Source: Acidobacteriota bacterium (GTDB lineage Bacteria > Acidobacteriota > Vicinamibacteria > Vicinamibacterales > CAVVIG01). Taken from it: a stretch of 37,407 nucleotides of DNA. Positions 19,051 to 26,294 of this stretch are shown one piece after another. The notes under the pieces were generated by a model. The model did no database searches, had not been told where the DNA came from, and saw only the letters and a program-made list of their open reading frames with translations. The stretch covers positions 1 to 37,407 of the forward strand of contig QHWB01000071.1 of NCBI GenBank assembly GCA_003222395.1, in the 5' to 3' direction. A program made the translations under genes and the position numbers. Within the stretch, counting starts at the first letter, position 1; each line of letters opens with the position of its first letter.

Positions 19051-20046
19051 TTACGACGACGACCGTGTCAGGCGATACGCAGTGTCGTTGGATGCGACGA
19101 CGAGTCCGCCGCGGCCGTCGAACGCGACGCCGACGAGGCCGGGACCGGCGAGCGTCAGTTGCGGATCGCCTTCCGGCGGCACGCGATACAGTCCGCTCGA
19201 ACCGGCGAGCGCCTCGACGACGTACAGCGCGCCTGACGCATCGAACGCCAATCCCTGAGGACGTCCGAAGCGCGCGTAGCGGACCGTCACTTCGCCGTTT
19301 GGAAGAATGCGATAGAGCGAGTCGTACGACGAGAGCGTCGGCCCCGTCACGTACACCGATTGGTCGGATCCGATCGCGACGTGGAACGCTGCGACGCTGG
19401 CCGGCAGCGACGCGAACGTCGTCGCGTGCCCCGCCCGGTCGACGCGGAAGATCGTGCCCGATCGATCGCCGACGAACAGCGTCCCGTCCGGCGCGAACGC
19501 GAGGCCGCACGCCACCCCGAGATCGTTCGCGAACTGTTCGGTCGATCCGTCGTTCGACACGCGGTACACGATCCCCTCGAAGCGGCTCGACACGTAGAGT
19601 CGTCCTTCCGAATCGATAGCCATCGACGTCGGGTTGACGATGCCCGACGAGAACGTTTCGCGCGTGCCGTTCGGCCTCACGCGGAAGATCGACACCGGCA
19701 CCTGCTGCCCCCGCGTCCCGCTGTAGGTCACGTAGAGATTGCCGTCGCGATCGAACACGGGGTTGTCGACCTGGTGCAGGCCGGTGGCGTACGTGGCTGC
19801 GATGTCGATGAACGCCGTTTCGCCAGGCGCCGACGCGACGCGGACCGTCGCGCGCCCCCCTTCGACGCCGGCAGGGATCACGACGTCGATTCTCGTCGGC
19901 GACGCGGACACGATCCGGGCGCGCTGCTCGCCGATGCGGACCTCAGGTGGCAGCGGTTCGTCGACCGGGAATCCGGCGCCTTCGATGGTGATGCGGCCGC
20001 CTTCAATCGCGCTCAGCGGATGAACGGCGGTCACGCGGGCGGGCAT
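19051..20046 (-). CDS. IPT/TIG plus NHL-type beta-propeller protein
   Basis: 331 residues. Residues 1-80 form an IPT/TIG-like Ig domain (VTAVHPLSAIEGGRITIEGAGF). The rest is a six-blade-like NHL/SGL propeller with repeated strands of the form NPVFDRDGNLYVTY, PTSMAIDSEGRLYVSS, GLAFAPDGTLFVGD and GLAFDASGALYVVE. No signal peptide is obvious, so it is probably cytoplasmic or exported by another route. It lies 12 bases downstream of the HNH gene. Function is not predictable; such propellers bind ligands or act as lactonases. Confidence 0.85.
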   Translation of the reverse strand: MPARVTAVHPLSAIEGGRITIEGAGFPVDEPLPPEVRIGEQRARIVSASPTRIDVVIPAGVEGGRATVRVASAPGETAFIDIAATYATGLHQVDNPVFDRDGNLYVTYSGTRGQQVPVSIFRVRPNGTRETFSSGIVNPTSMAIDSEGRLYVSSRFEGIVYRVSNDGSTEQFANDLGVACGLAFAPDGTLFVGDRSGTIFRVDRAGHATTFASLPASVAAFHVAIGSDQSVYVTGPTLSSYDSLYRILPNGEVTVRYARFGRPQGLAFDASGALYVVEALAGSSGLYRVPPEGDPQLTLAGPGLVGVAFDGRGGLVVASNDTAYRLTRSSS

Positions 20047-20058
20047 TAGACGCGGCTG

Positions 20059-20592
20059 TTACGTGTCGTCGAGCTCGACGTTCCAGTAGAGATAATCGCG
20101 CCAGCTTTCGGGCGCGCTGCGGAGGCCGACCGTGATGCGGATGGCCGGGGCGGACTCAGGACGCTTCGGCATCCGCAAGAGATGCATGCCGGCTTCAGCC
20201 GGCGTGCGCCCACCTTTCTTGCGATTGCACGACACACAGCAGGTGACGATGTTCTCCCAGTCCTTGCGGCCGCCCTGCGCGACCGGCACAACGTGGTCGA
20301 AGGTGAGCTCGCTCGTCGACGAGAGGTCGCCGCAATACTGGCACGTGTGCTCGTCGCGGGCATAGATGTTGGCGCGCGAGAACGGAACGTAATCGAAGCG
20401 GCGCTTGATCCTGATGTAGCGCAGCAGGCGAATGACCGAGGGGAGCTTGAACGTAATGGAAACCGAATGGACCTCGCGGTCGTACTCACGCACCACTTCG
20501 ACCTTCCCCTGGCAGAGCAGCGTGATGGCTTTCTGCCAGTGGACGATTTTCAGCGGCTCGTACGTCGCGTTGAGCAGGAGCGTCTGTTCCAT
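20059..20592 (-). CDS. HNH endonuclease family protein
   Basis: 177 residues. The HNH core spans about 80-130: zinc cysteines C84/C87 (CQYC) and C119/C122 (CVSC), and the catalytic DH at 99-100 (LTFDHVVPVAQGG) followed by ENIVTC and CNRKKG. The N-terminal MEQTLLLNATYEPLKIVHWQ is typical of a widespread chromosomal HNH family whose role is not established. It heads the minus-strand run that continues into the NHL protein and the permease. The start is ATG 20592. Confidence 0.93.
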   Translation of the reverse strand: MEQTLLLNATYEPLKIVHWQKAITLLCQGKVEVVREYDREVHSVSITFKLPSVIRLLRYIRIKRRFDYVPFSRANIYARDEHTCQYCGDLSSTSELTFDHVVPVAQGGRKDWENIVTCCVSCNRKKGGRTPAEAGMHLLRMPKRPESAPAIRITVGLRSAPESWRDYLYWNVELDDT

Positions 20593-20733
20593 TCGTGAAC
20601 CCGGGCATCCCGGGATTCTTGCTTGAAATTTTGCCCGACGCCTGCCGAGGTGTCAAGCGCCTGACGGCGCAAACGCGTTGACTCGTCAGCCTTTAGGCGC
20701 ACTGTGCTACGCTCGCTGTTGAGCCGATAAGCA
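20593..20733. other. Divergent intergenic region between the HNH and NlpC/P60 genes
   Basis: 141 bases. It holds two small inverted repeats, CCCGGG-CAT-CCCGGG just upstream of the HNH start and GCGCC-TGAC-GGCGC near 20658-20671. TTGACT (20678-20683) and a TG-C-TACGCT extended -10-like element (20705-20713) occur toward the NlpC gene, but they are 24 bases apart and do not make one good promoter. Nothing else is evident. Confidence 0.4.
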
Positions 20734-21246
20734 GTGGATGTGACGAGAACAGCTCCCCTGCTCCTCGCCGCGTTCTGTGGAGCGTGCGCGTCGACGGGCG
20801 CCGTGCCGCGGCCGTTTCCGATGCCCGGCTCTGCACCCTCGTCCTCGTCATCACCTGACAGACCTGCCGCCCCGAGGCATATCGACGGCTACGCGCTCGT
20901 GGGAACCGCGCTCTCGTTTCGCGGCGTGCCGTATCGAAACGGCGGCAGCGATCCACAGGGGTTCGACTGCAGCGGCTTCACGCAGTACGTCTTTGCGCAG
21001 TACGGCGTCGCGCTCCCTCGCGAAGTGCGGGAGCAGTTTGAGAAAGGGCGCGCGCTGACGCCCGGCGAGGTCGCGCCGGGCGATCTGATCTTCTTCTCGA
21101 CCGTCGCGCCCGGGCCGACGCACGTCGGCATCGCGATCGGCGGCGACGCGTTCGTGCACGCGCCGAGCTCCACGGGCGTGGTGCGCGTCGAACGACTCGG
21201 TTCGAGTTACTGGGCGCCTCGCTACGTGGGCGCTAGGCGGCTCTGA
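20734..21246 (+). CDS. NlpC/P60 family cell-wall hydrolase, probable lipoprotein
   Basis: 170 residues from GTG 20734. The N-terminus is a lipoprotein-like signal (LLLAAFCGACASTG), then a Pro/Ser linker to about 48, then the NlpC/P60 papain-like domain. Catalytic residues are C79 (FDCSGFTQYVF), H130 (THVGIAIG) and H142 (FVHAPSS). Such enzymes cut D-Glu-diaminopimelate bonds in peptidoglycan peptides. The gene stands alone and overlaps the convergent metallopeptidase gene by 14 bases. Another in-frame GTG two codons on is equally possible as start. Confidence 0.9.
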   Translation: MDVTRTAPLLLAAFCGACASTGAVPRPFPMPGSAPSSSSSPDRPAAPRHIDGYALVGTALSFRGVPYRNGGSDPQGFDCSGFTQYVFAQYGVALPREVREQFEKGRALTPGEVAPGDLIFFSTVAPGPTHVGIAIGGDAFVHAPSSTGVVRVERLGSSYWAPRYVGARRL

Positions 21247-22057
21247 ACGCGCCCTTCCGGATCAGCCGCTTCGACGAGTCGGCCGTGAACTGACGGACGT
21301 GCAGATCGTCCTCGGTGTAGCGCGTCGGCTGGTTCGCCGCGCGCAGCGTCTCGACTTTCACTCCCTCCGCGTCGGCCTCGCACGGCAGCTGCTCGGCGAG
21401 ACGCTCGATGTAGCGCTGCGGAAACGACGGAAACGTCCGGAAGCTCGTGCCGACCACGCCGCCGAAGCGCGAGGCGAGCGAGGAAAAATCGTCCTGCAGG
21501 AAATCGTACGCGGCCGCCGACGGCTTCGACTCGAGATACGTGTGCACCATCGTCGCCACCTGCTCGAAGAAGTGATGGCCGTGGCAGTTGGCCGAGTAGG
21601 TGCCGTCGCCGCGCTCGATGCGTCGGATGCCGGTCATCTCGGGATCGATGTGATACAGCTCGTGCACGACCGTGTCGAGCTTCGCGATCCACGGATCGGC
21701 GCCCGGATAGAACCGCTCCTTGCGCGATCGGTCGAGCGATTGATCGCAGAAGCGCGGGAGCGCGAACGAGATCATGTATTTGATCGATCGGCCGCCGACG
21801 GTGACGGCCGGCGATTTGGTGAGGAACCATTCCGATCGCCGCGTGATCCGCCGCGTCGATCGATCGCGCCAGAAATAGTATCCGGGATCGCTAGCCGGCA
21901 GCGTGAGGCAATGACACGTGGCGAACGCGCCTTCGGCATTCGATCGTCCCGATCGCGCGAACACGAGAACGTCGGCCGGGTTGATGAATGATAACGTCGG
22001 GATGCGGGACACAAGATCCTGCATGAGCAGCGAAAGGCATTCGGTGTAGTTGATCAT
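21233..22057 (-). CDS. HExxH putative metallopeptidase
   Basis: 274 residues. The zinc motif VVHELYHIDPEMTG puts ligands at H132 and H136 with catalytic E133; a downstream CHGHHFF (H159, H161, H162) may supply the third ligand. No signal peptide or membrane segment is seen, so it is probably cytoplasmic. It resembles uncharacterised phage-type metallopeptidase domains, but I cannot assign a family with confidence. It is a single gene with its own near-consensus promoter and a leader of about 110 bases. Confidence 0.75.
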   Translation of the reverse strand: MINYTECLSLLMQDLVSRIPTLSFINPADVLVFARSGRSNAEGAFATCHCLTLPASDPGYYFWRDRSTRRITRRSEWFLTKSPAVTVGGRSIKYMISFALPRFCDQSLDRSRKERFYPGADPWIAKLDTVVHELYHIDPEMTGIRRIERGDGTYSANCHGHHFFEQVATMVHTYLESKPSAAAYDFLQDDFSSLASRFGGVVGTSFRTFPSFPQRYIERLAEQLPCEADAEGVKVETLRAANQPTRYTEDDLHVRQFTADSSKRLIRKGAFRAA

Positions 22058-22173
22058 TCAGCGCACCACTACACAAAATCGACCGCGCTGCGCACACGCT
22101 GCCACGGGGGATAAGGCCCTCGGGTGGACAGGACCGCGGAAATCTGGGTTGTGTCGGAAAACGAGCGAAGGTG

Positions 22174-22202
22174 AGTATAGAGAACGAGGATCTGGAGGTC
22201 AA
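22174..22202 (-). promoter_or_regulatory. Near-consensus sigma-70 promoter for the metallopeptidase gene
   Basis: On the minus strand TTGACC (22202-22197), a 17-base spacer, and TATACT (22179-22174). Transcription would start near 22167 and leave a leader of about 110 bases before the ATG at 22057. It is the best promoter match I found in the window. Confidence 0.75.
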
Positions 22203-22225
22203 GCTGAACAGAGCATAATTCTTCG

Positions 22226-22960
22226 TCATCTTGCAAAATGAGTTTGTTCTTCGGGCGGAGTGACTGCGCCCATCCTGCGAAGAATCAGCTGCTGACGTCG
22301 AAGCAGACGCGTGCTCGGACGCGCCGGATTGAGCAACCGCGGGTTGATGATTGCACCGGCGAGAAGCGCCGACTCGATCGGTCCGAGCTCGGACGCCGAC
22401 GATCGAAAGTAGACGCGCGACGCCGCTTCGGCGCCCCAGATGCCATCGCCCCATTCGATGACGTTGAGATAGAGCTCGAGAATGCGCGCCTTCTTCAGCT
22501 CCGCCTCGAGGCGGCGGGCGATGATGAGCTCCCGCAGCTTCCGCAGCGGATTGCGCGACGGCGACAAGTACAGGTTCTTCGCGAGCTGCTGCGTAATCGT
22601 GCTCGCGCCGCGCACGAAGCGCCCGCGCGTCCAGTCGATGCCGATCGATTCCTGGAGCTGCTCGAGGTCGACTCCCTCGTGCTGCCAGAACGCCGAATCT
22701 TCCGCGAGCAGCACCGCGCGCTTGAGATCCGGCGAGATGCGCGCGTACCTCGTCCACCGCTGCAGATGCCGCGGCGTCCTGGCGGCCGCGCTCGCTTCGC
22801 GCGCGCGCAGTTCCATGAACGCCGTCGTCGAAGGATTGGTAGTTTTCAACGCCCGGACGTCGGGCAGCGTGAGGTAGGCGTACGCGAACAGCGCGAACCC
22901 AATTGCCGGAACCGCGAGGAGAGCTCTGAGAACATAACGTCCGGCTCGAGCCGGAGTCAT
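22226..22960 (-). CDS. mtgA: Monofunctional biosynthetic peptidoglycan transglycosylase
   Basis: 244 residues. A single N-terminal membrane segment (about 10-31) precedes the glycosyltransferase-51 domain: catalytic E87 in LLAEDSAFWQHEGVD, then RGASTITQQLAKNLYLSP, RKLRELIIARRLE and LELYLNVIEWGDGIWGAE. It polymerises lipid II into glycan strands at the inner membrane. The ATG shares one base with the TGA of the M48 gene upstream, so they are co-translated. A 16-bp palindrome sits in codons 3-7. Confidence 0.95.
   Translation of the reverse strand: MTPARAGRYVLRALLAVPAIGFALFAYAYLTLPDVRALKTTNPSTTAFMELRAREASAAARTPRHLQRWTRYARISPDLKRAVLLAEDSAFWQHEGVDLEQLQESIGIDWTRGRFVRGASTITQQLAKNLYLSPSRNPLRKLRELIIARRLEAELKKARILELYLNVIEWGDGIWGAEAASRVYFRSSASELGPIESALLAGAIINPRLLNPARPSTRLLRRQQLILRRMGAVTPPEEQTHFAR
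22940..22955. repeat. Perfect 16-bp palindrome in the first codons of mtgA
   Basis: TCCGGCTCGAGCCGGA reads the same on both strands. It lies five bases inside mtgA and is translated as part of MTPARAGR. It could hinder translation by folding over the start, or be another small palindromic insertion. Confidence 0.5.
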
Positions 22961-24474
22961 CAACCCGCCACCACGATCTTCAGACGCTCGCCGGCGCGCG
23001 GCTGATCGTTCACGGCGTGGCCGTTCATAATCGCGAGCGTCGACGCCTTGACCACGCCTTTGCCCGCGCGCTCGGCAATCGCCTGCCACGTGTCGCCGGG
23101 ACGCGCCGTATATAGATCGATGCGGTTGGGGTGAATGCTCTCGGCCTCTGCGCGGGTTATCGGACGAAAGGAATCGAGACTTTTGCCGAAGATCGGCTCG
23201 AGGCGCTGGTACGTCCGTTCGGGCGCGATGCCCGCCAGGAGAAACACGGACCGCTCGTGGACGATGTGCGCGGCGCGAATACCGGCGCGGCCGAAATCCT
23301 GCAGCGTTCCCTCGTAAGTGCCCACGAATGCATCGAGCCCGTTGATCGTCGTGCGCCCGCCGCTCAGCGGACGGAAGCCGGCGCCTTCCATCTGTCGCAG
23401 CGCGACTTCCTGAACGGTACGGCCTGTCGCGCGCTGGATGACCTGAAGCAGCATCACCGGCTGCTCCCCGGGTTCCCTTGCGACGACCTGCGTCTGACCG
23501 TTCGTCACATCCCATCCGGGCGGGAATTCGATCGCGAACCGCAGGTTCGCATGCAGAAACGTGGCGCCGCGCACGACGCCCTGATCCGGGTTGTCGCCGT
23601 AGACGATGCCGTCCATCCGCTTCAGGTATTCATCGTGCTCGACCCTGAAACGTGGCGCGGGGCTTCCAGGTGGCGCGGGGCTTTCAGCCCCGCGCTCGGC
23701 ATCTCGCACGGCCACCTGCACGCGCTGCACGCGATCCTCCGCCGCCGGATGCGTCTGCAGCCAGTTCGGCACCCCCTTGTTGTCGCTCGCCTCTTCGATC
23801 CTTCCGAGCGTCGTCAGCATCTGCGGAATGCCGTCGGGATCCCAGCCGGCGCGCGCCACGTACTTCACGCCGAGGCCGTCGGCCTGCGCCTCGTCGTCGC
23901 GGCTGTACTTCAGCATCAGCAGGCCGAGGCCGCTCTCGCCGAGCTGCGCGAACGGACGCGTCGCCGGCACGAAGATGCTGCCCAGAATGAGCCCGAGCTG
24001 CGCGCCGGTCGATCGCGAGTACTGCTGCGACGCATGACGCGCCGTGACGTGTCCGATCTCGTGGCCGAGCACGCCGGCCAGCTGCGCCTCGTCCTGCAGG
24101 AACGGCAGGATGCCGCGCGTTATATAGATGTAGCCGCCGGGCAGGGCGAACGCGTTGATGGCGGGGACGTCGACGATGGTGAAGTGCCACGGCAGGTTCG
24201 GACGCTCGGAGAGCTGCGCGAGTCGAAGGCCGATGTCGCTGACGTACTGCTGAAGCGCGCGGTCGCCGTAGACGCCCATCTCCTTGCGGACCTCGGCGTC
24301 CTGCGACTGGCCGATCTGGATTTCCTGGTCCTCGCTCATCAGCGAGAACTCGCGTTTGCCCGTGGCGGGATTGGTGGCGCAGGCGATCGCCAGCACGGTG
24401 ATCGAGACGGCCAAACCTGTAGCGCAGCCCTTCAGGGCTGCCCTAGGCGTGAACGTGACGGCCTTGTTTGGCAA
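22960..24474 (-). CDS. M48-family metalloprotease, lipoprotein with C-terminal LysM-like domain
   Basis: 504 residues from TTG 24474. A lipoprotein signal ends LAVSITVLAIAC (C32). The M48 domain carries H138-E139-x-x-H142 (LGHEIGHVTARH) and third ligand E195 (DDEAQADGLG). This is the BepA/YfgC-like group, usually periplasmic and tied to outer-membrane protein quality control. A linker at 260-275 is encoded by a palindromic repeat; then comes a variable domain and a C-terminal LysM-like segment (YTARPGDTWQAIAERAG). Residues about 11-20 (RAALKGCATG) are also repeat-encoded. It overlaps the 3' end of the aminotransferase pseudogene and is coupled to mtgA. Confidence 0.9.
   Translation of the reverse strand: MPNKAVTFTPRAALKGCATGLAVSITVLAIACATNPATGKREFSLMSEDQEIQIGQSQDAEVRKEMGVYGDRALQQYVSDIGLRLAQLSERPNLPWHFTIVDVPAINAFALPGGYIYITRGILPFLQDEAQLAGVLGHEIGHVTARHASQQYSRSTGAQLGLILGSIFVPATRPFAQLGESGLGLLMLKYSRDDEAQADGLGVKYVARAGWDPDGIPQMLTTLGRIEEASDNKGVPNWLQTHPAAEDRVQRVQVAVRDAERGAESPAPPGSPAPRFRVEHDEYLKRMDGIVYGDNPDQGVVRGATFLHANLRFAIEFPPGWDVTNGQTQVVAREPGEQPVMLLQVIQRATGRTVQEVALRQMEGAGFRPLSGGRTTINGLDAFVGTYEGTLQDFGRAGIRAAHIVHERSVFLLAGIAPERTYQRLEPIFGKSLDSFRPITRAEAESIHPNRIDLYTARPGDTWQAIAERAGKGVVKASTLAIMNGHAVNDQPRAGERLKIVVAG
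23652..23697. repeat. Palindromic GCGCGGGGCT element inside the M48 gene
   Basis: GCGCGGGGCT-TTC-AGCCCCGCGC (23673-23695) is a perfect 10-bp-arm hairpin. A half copy, GGCGCGGGGCTT, lies just before it (23654-23665). On the minus strand both are translated in frame as a Pro/Ala/Ser/Gly linker between the protease and C-terminal domains. Confidence 0.8.
24416..24447. repeat. GCAGCCC-TTCA-GGGCTGC palindromic element at the M48 5' end
   Basis: Arms GCAGCCC (24424-24430) and GGGCTGC (24435-24441) enclose TTCA, flanked by CCTGTAGC and CCTAGG. On the minus strand the CTAGG edge gives the TAG stop of the aminotransferase pseudogene, and the hairpin is translated as RAALKGCATG in the n-region of the M48 signal peptide. 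Confidence 0.8.
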
Positions 24475-25302
24475 ACGCGCTCTCCAGAGTCCCGCGCAAT
24501 AAGACGATGAGGCGGGGCGAAGAGCTGGCGCCCATCAGCCCGACCCGCGAGATTTTTCCGGCGAGCGGTCCGAGGGCGGCGCCGATCTCGATGTTGAACT
24601 CGTCGAGCAGATGTTTGCGGACCGCGGCTCAGCCAGTAGTCCTCGAGCAGCGCGAGATCGAAATAGAAGCTGCGGCACCTCACGCGCTTCTCGAGCGCGC
24701 GCGGACCGAACACGACCGGTGCCATCCCCGCGGAACCGCCGAGGCATTTCTGCGTGCAGCTGTAGCAGTTGTCGATGCCCCACGCGCCGACGTCGAGCGG
24801 ATGGCCGCCGAGCGAGGTGACGGCGTCGACGATGGTCAGCGCGCCGCGCTCGCGCGCGACTGCCGCAAGCTGCTGCACCGGATTCAGCACGCCGATCGCG
24901 TCTCCGCGTGCACGATGGCGACGACGTCGGCGTCGGACGCTTTGAGCTGCCGGCGCAGCGCCTCCGGGTCCGCCGCGCGTCCCCATTCGACGTCGAGACG
25001 CGTGACCGTCGCGCCGTACCGCTCGCACATCCCGGCGAGCCGGTCGCGCGTCCCCTCCTTCACGAGGTTGGCGACCGACGTCTCCATGCCCGACGTGCCG
25101 GTGCCGGACACGGCGAACGCGAACGATCCATCCGCGGCGCCGCAGGTTCGCGCCAGCTTCTCGCGGATGTCATCCATCAGGCGCACCATCACCGGATCGA
25201 GATAGCCGATCGTCGGCGCAGCCATGGCGCGCATGACGCCGGCGACGTGAGGCTTGGACCGGGCCCGAGCAGGATGCGATCGCTAGCGGGAAGCCGGCTC
25301 AT
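24443..25302 (-). pseudogene. Alanine-glyoxylate-type class V aminotransferase, frameshifted and internally deleted
   Basis: Translation from ATG 25302 gives MSRLPASDRILLGPGPS, the usual start of this family. It loses one base near 25250, then resumes PHVAGVMRAMAAPTIGYLDP. A second lost base near 24895 breaks HAETS|GVLNPVQQLAAV. The PLP-lysine region (CYSCTQKCLGGSAG) is present. At about 24625 EDYWLSR jumps directly to VRKHLLDEFNIEIGAALGPL; roughly 80-100 residues normally found between them are absent. The end GLMGASSSPRLIVLLRG is in frame to a TAG at 24443. Two frameshifts plus a deletion mean a dead gene unless the assembly is wrong. The start overlaps the aldolase gene by 20 bases. Confidence 0.88.
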
Positions 25303-26188
25303 TGAACGTGTCCTCGAATGCGGCGAGCGCGTCGCGAATCGCGGCGACCGCCGCGTCCGGCACGGGCGCGAGCGGCGGCCGCGGCACGCCGACGTCGATG
25401 CCGGCGAGGTTGAGCGCGGCTTTCAGCCCGGGCACGCCGTACGTGGCGCCAAGGATGCGCGCCACCGGCGCGAGCTGCTGCTGCAGCGCGCGCGCCTCGT
25501 CGCGGCGGCCTTCGCGCGTCAGCTCAAACAGCCGCACGCATGCGTGCGGGACGACCGATGCCGGCGCCAGGATGCCGCCGGCGCAGCCGACCGACAGCGC
25601 CGCGTAGAACGTCGACAGCGTGCCGGCGAGCACATGGAAGTTGTCGGGCGTTCCCGACACGAGCTCCGCTATCTGCGCGATATCGCCACCCGATTCTTTC
25701 ATTCCCACGATGTTCGGATGCGTCGCGAGCTGATGCACAGCAGCTGGCAGCAGGTTGACGCCCGTCAGCGCGGTGAAGTTGTAGAGGAGCACGGGCACGG
25801 GCGAGGCGTCGGCGACCGCCGTGTAGTGGCGGACGAACGCCTCGGTCGTCATCTGGTTCTTGAAGAATCCCGGCGTGCGCACGAGCACGAAGTCGGCACC
25901 GTGCTCGGCCGCGCGCTTTGTCGCGCGCACCGCCGCCTGCGTCGACTCGCGGCCGGTGCCGACGATGAACGGGCGACCTCTCGGAATCGCCTCGCGCGCG
26001 GCGACGACGACGCGGTCCGCTTCGAAGTCGTCGAGGAAGACCGCCTCGCCGTTCGACCCGAGCACGACGAAGCCGGCGAGCGGTCCGGCTACCCAGCGCT
26101 CGAGCGCCGCGCGCAGCCGCCGCGTATCGACGCGATCGTCTTCGTCGAACGGCGTTGGAATCGGAGCGAACACACCTGAAAGGATCAT
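25283..26188 (-). CDS. DapA/NAL-superfamily lyase, 4-hydroxy-2-oxoglutarate aldolase-like
   Basis: 301 residues, a complete (beta/alpha)8 class I aldolase. The Schiff-base lysine is K164 in PNIVGMKESGGD and the active-site tyrosine is Y136 (LLYNFTALTG). The GSNGEAVFL motif (about 44-52), GRESTQAAVRAT, and SPVPVLLY resemble eukaryotic 4-hydroxy-2-oxoglutarate aldolase (which makes glyoxylate and pyruvate) more than true dihydrodipicolinate synthase. The next gene is a broken alanine-glyoxylate-type aminotransferase, which would have consumed glyoxylate; this supports the assignment. Other NAL-family activities remain possible. Confidence 0.85.
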   Translation of the reverse strand: MILSGVFAPIPTPFDEDDRVDTRRLRAALERWVAGPLAGFVVLGSNGEAVFLDDFEADRVVVAAREAIPRGRPFIVGTGRESTQAAVRATKRAAEHGADFVLVRTPGFFKNQMTTEAFVRHYTAVADASPVPVLLYNFTALTGVNLLPAAVHQLATHPNIVGMKESGGDIAQIAELVSGTPDNFHVLAGTLSTFYAALSVGCAGGILAPASVVPHACVRLFELTREGRRDEARALQQQLAPVARILGATYGVPGLKAALNLAGIDVGVPRPPLAPVPDAAVAAIRDALAAFEDTFNEPASR

Positions 26189-26201
26189 CGAAGTGATTGT
26201 A

Positions 26202-26294
26202 TTTCAGAGAAAAAAGAAAATCTTCTTCGTGTCTTCGTGGCCGTACGTAGCGCGAGGCTTTCAGCCGAGCGTCACCGCGCGTCAGCCGAGCGTC
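26202..26294. repeat. Intergenic repeat cluster including the OppC-type stop codon
   Basis: An A/T-rich stretch with CTTCGTGTCTTCGTGG (26225-26240) is followed by CGTAGCGCGAGGCTTTCAGCC and two 13-bp direct copies of TCAGCCGAGCGTC (26261-26273 and 26282-26294). The second copy contains the stop codon of the permease gene on the minus strand. The 93-base gap to the aldolase gene is almost wholly repeat DNA. Confidence 0.7.

Noticed and set aside
20184-20211. GCCGGC-TTCA-GCCGGC palindrome inside the HNH gene, like the other translated repeats
   Set aside because: It encodes RTPAEAGM, which matches a motif I expect in this HNH family (CNRRKG-x-RTPEEAGM), so it is probably native coding sequence and not an insertion.
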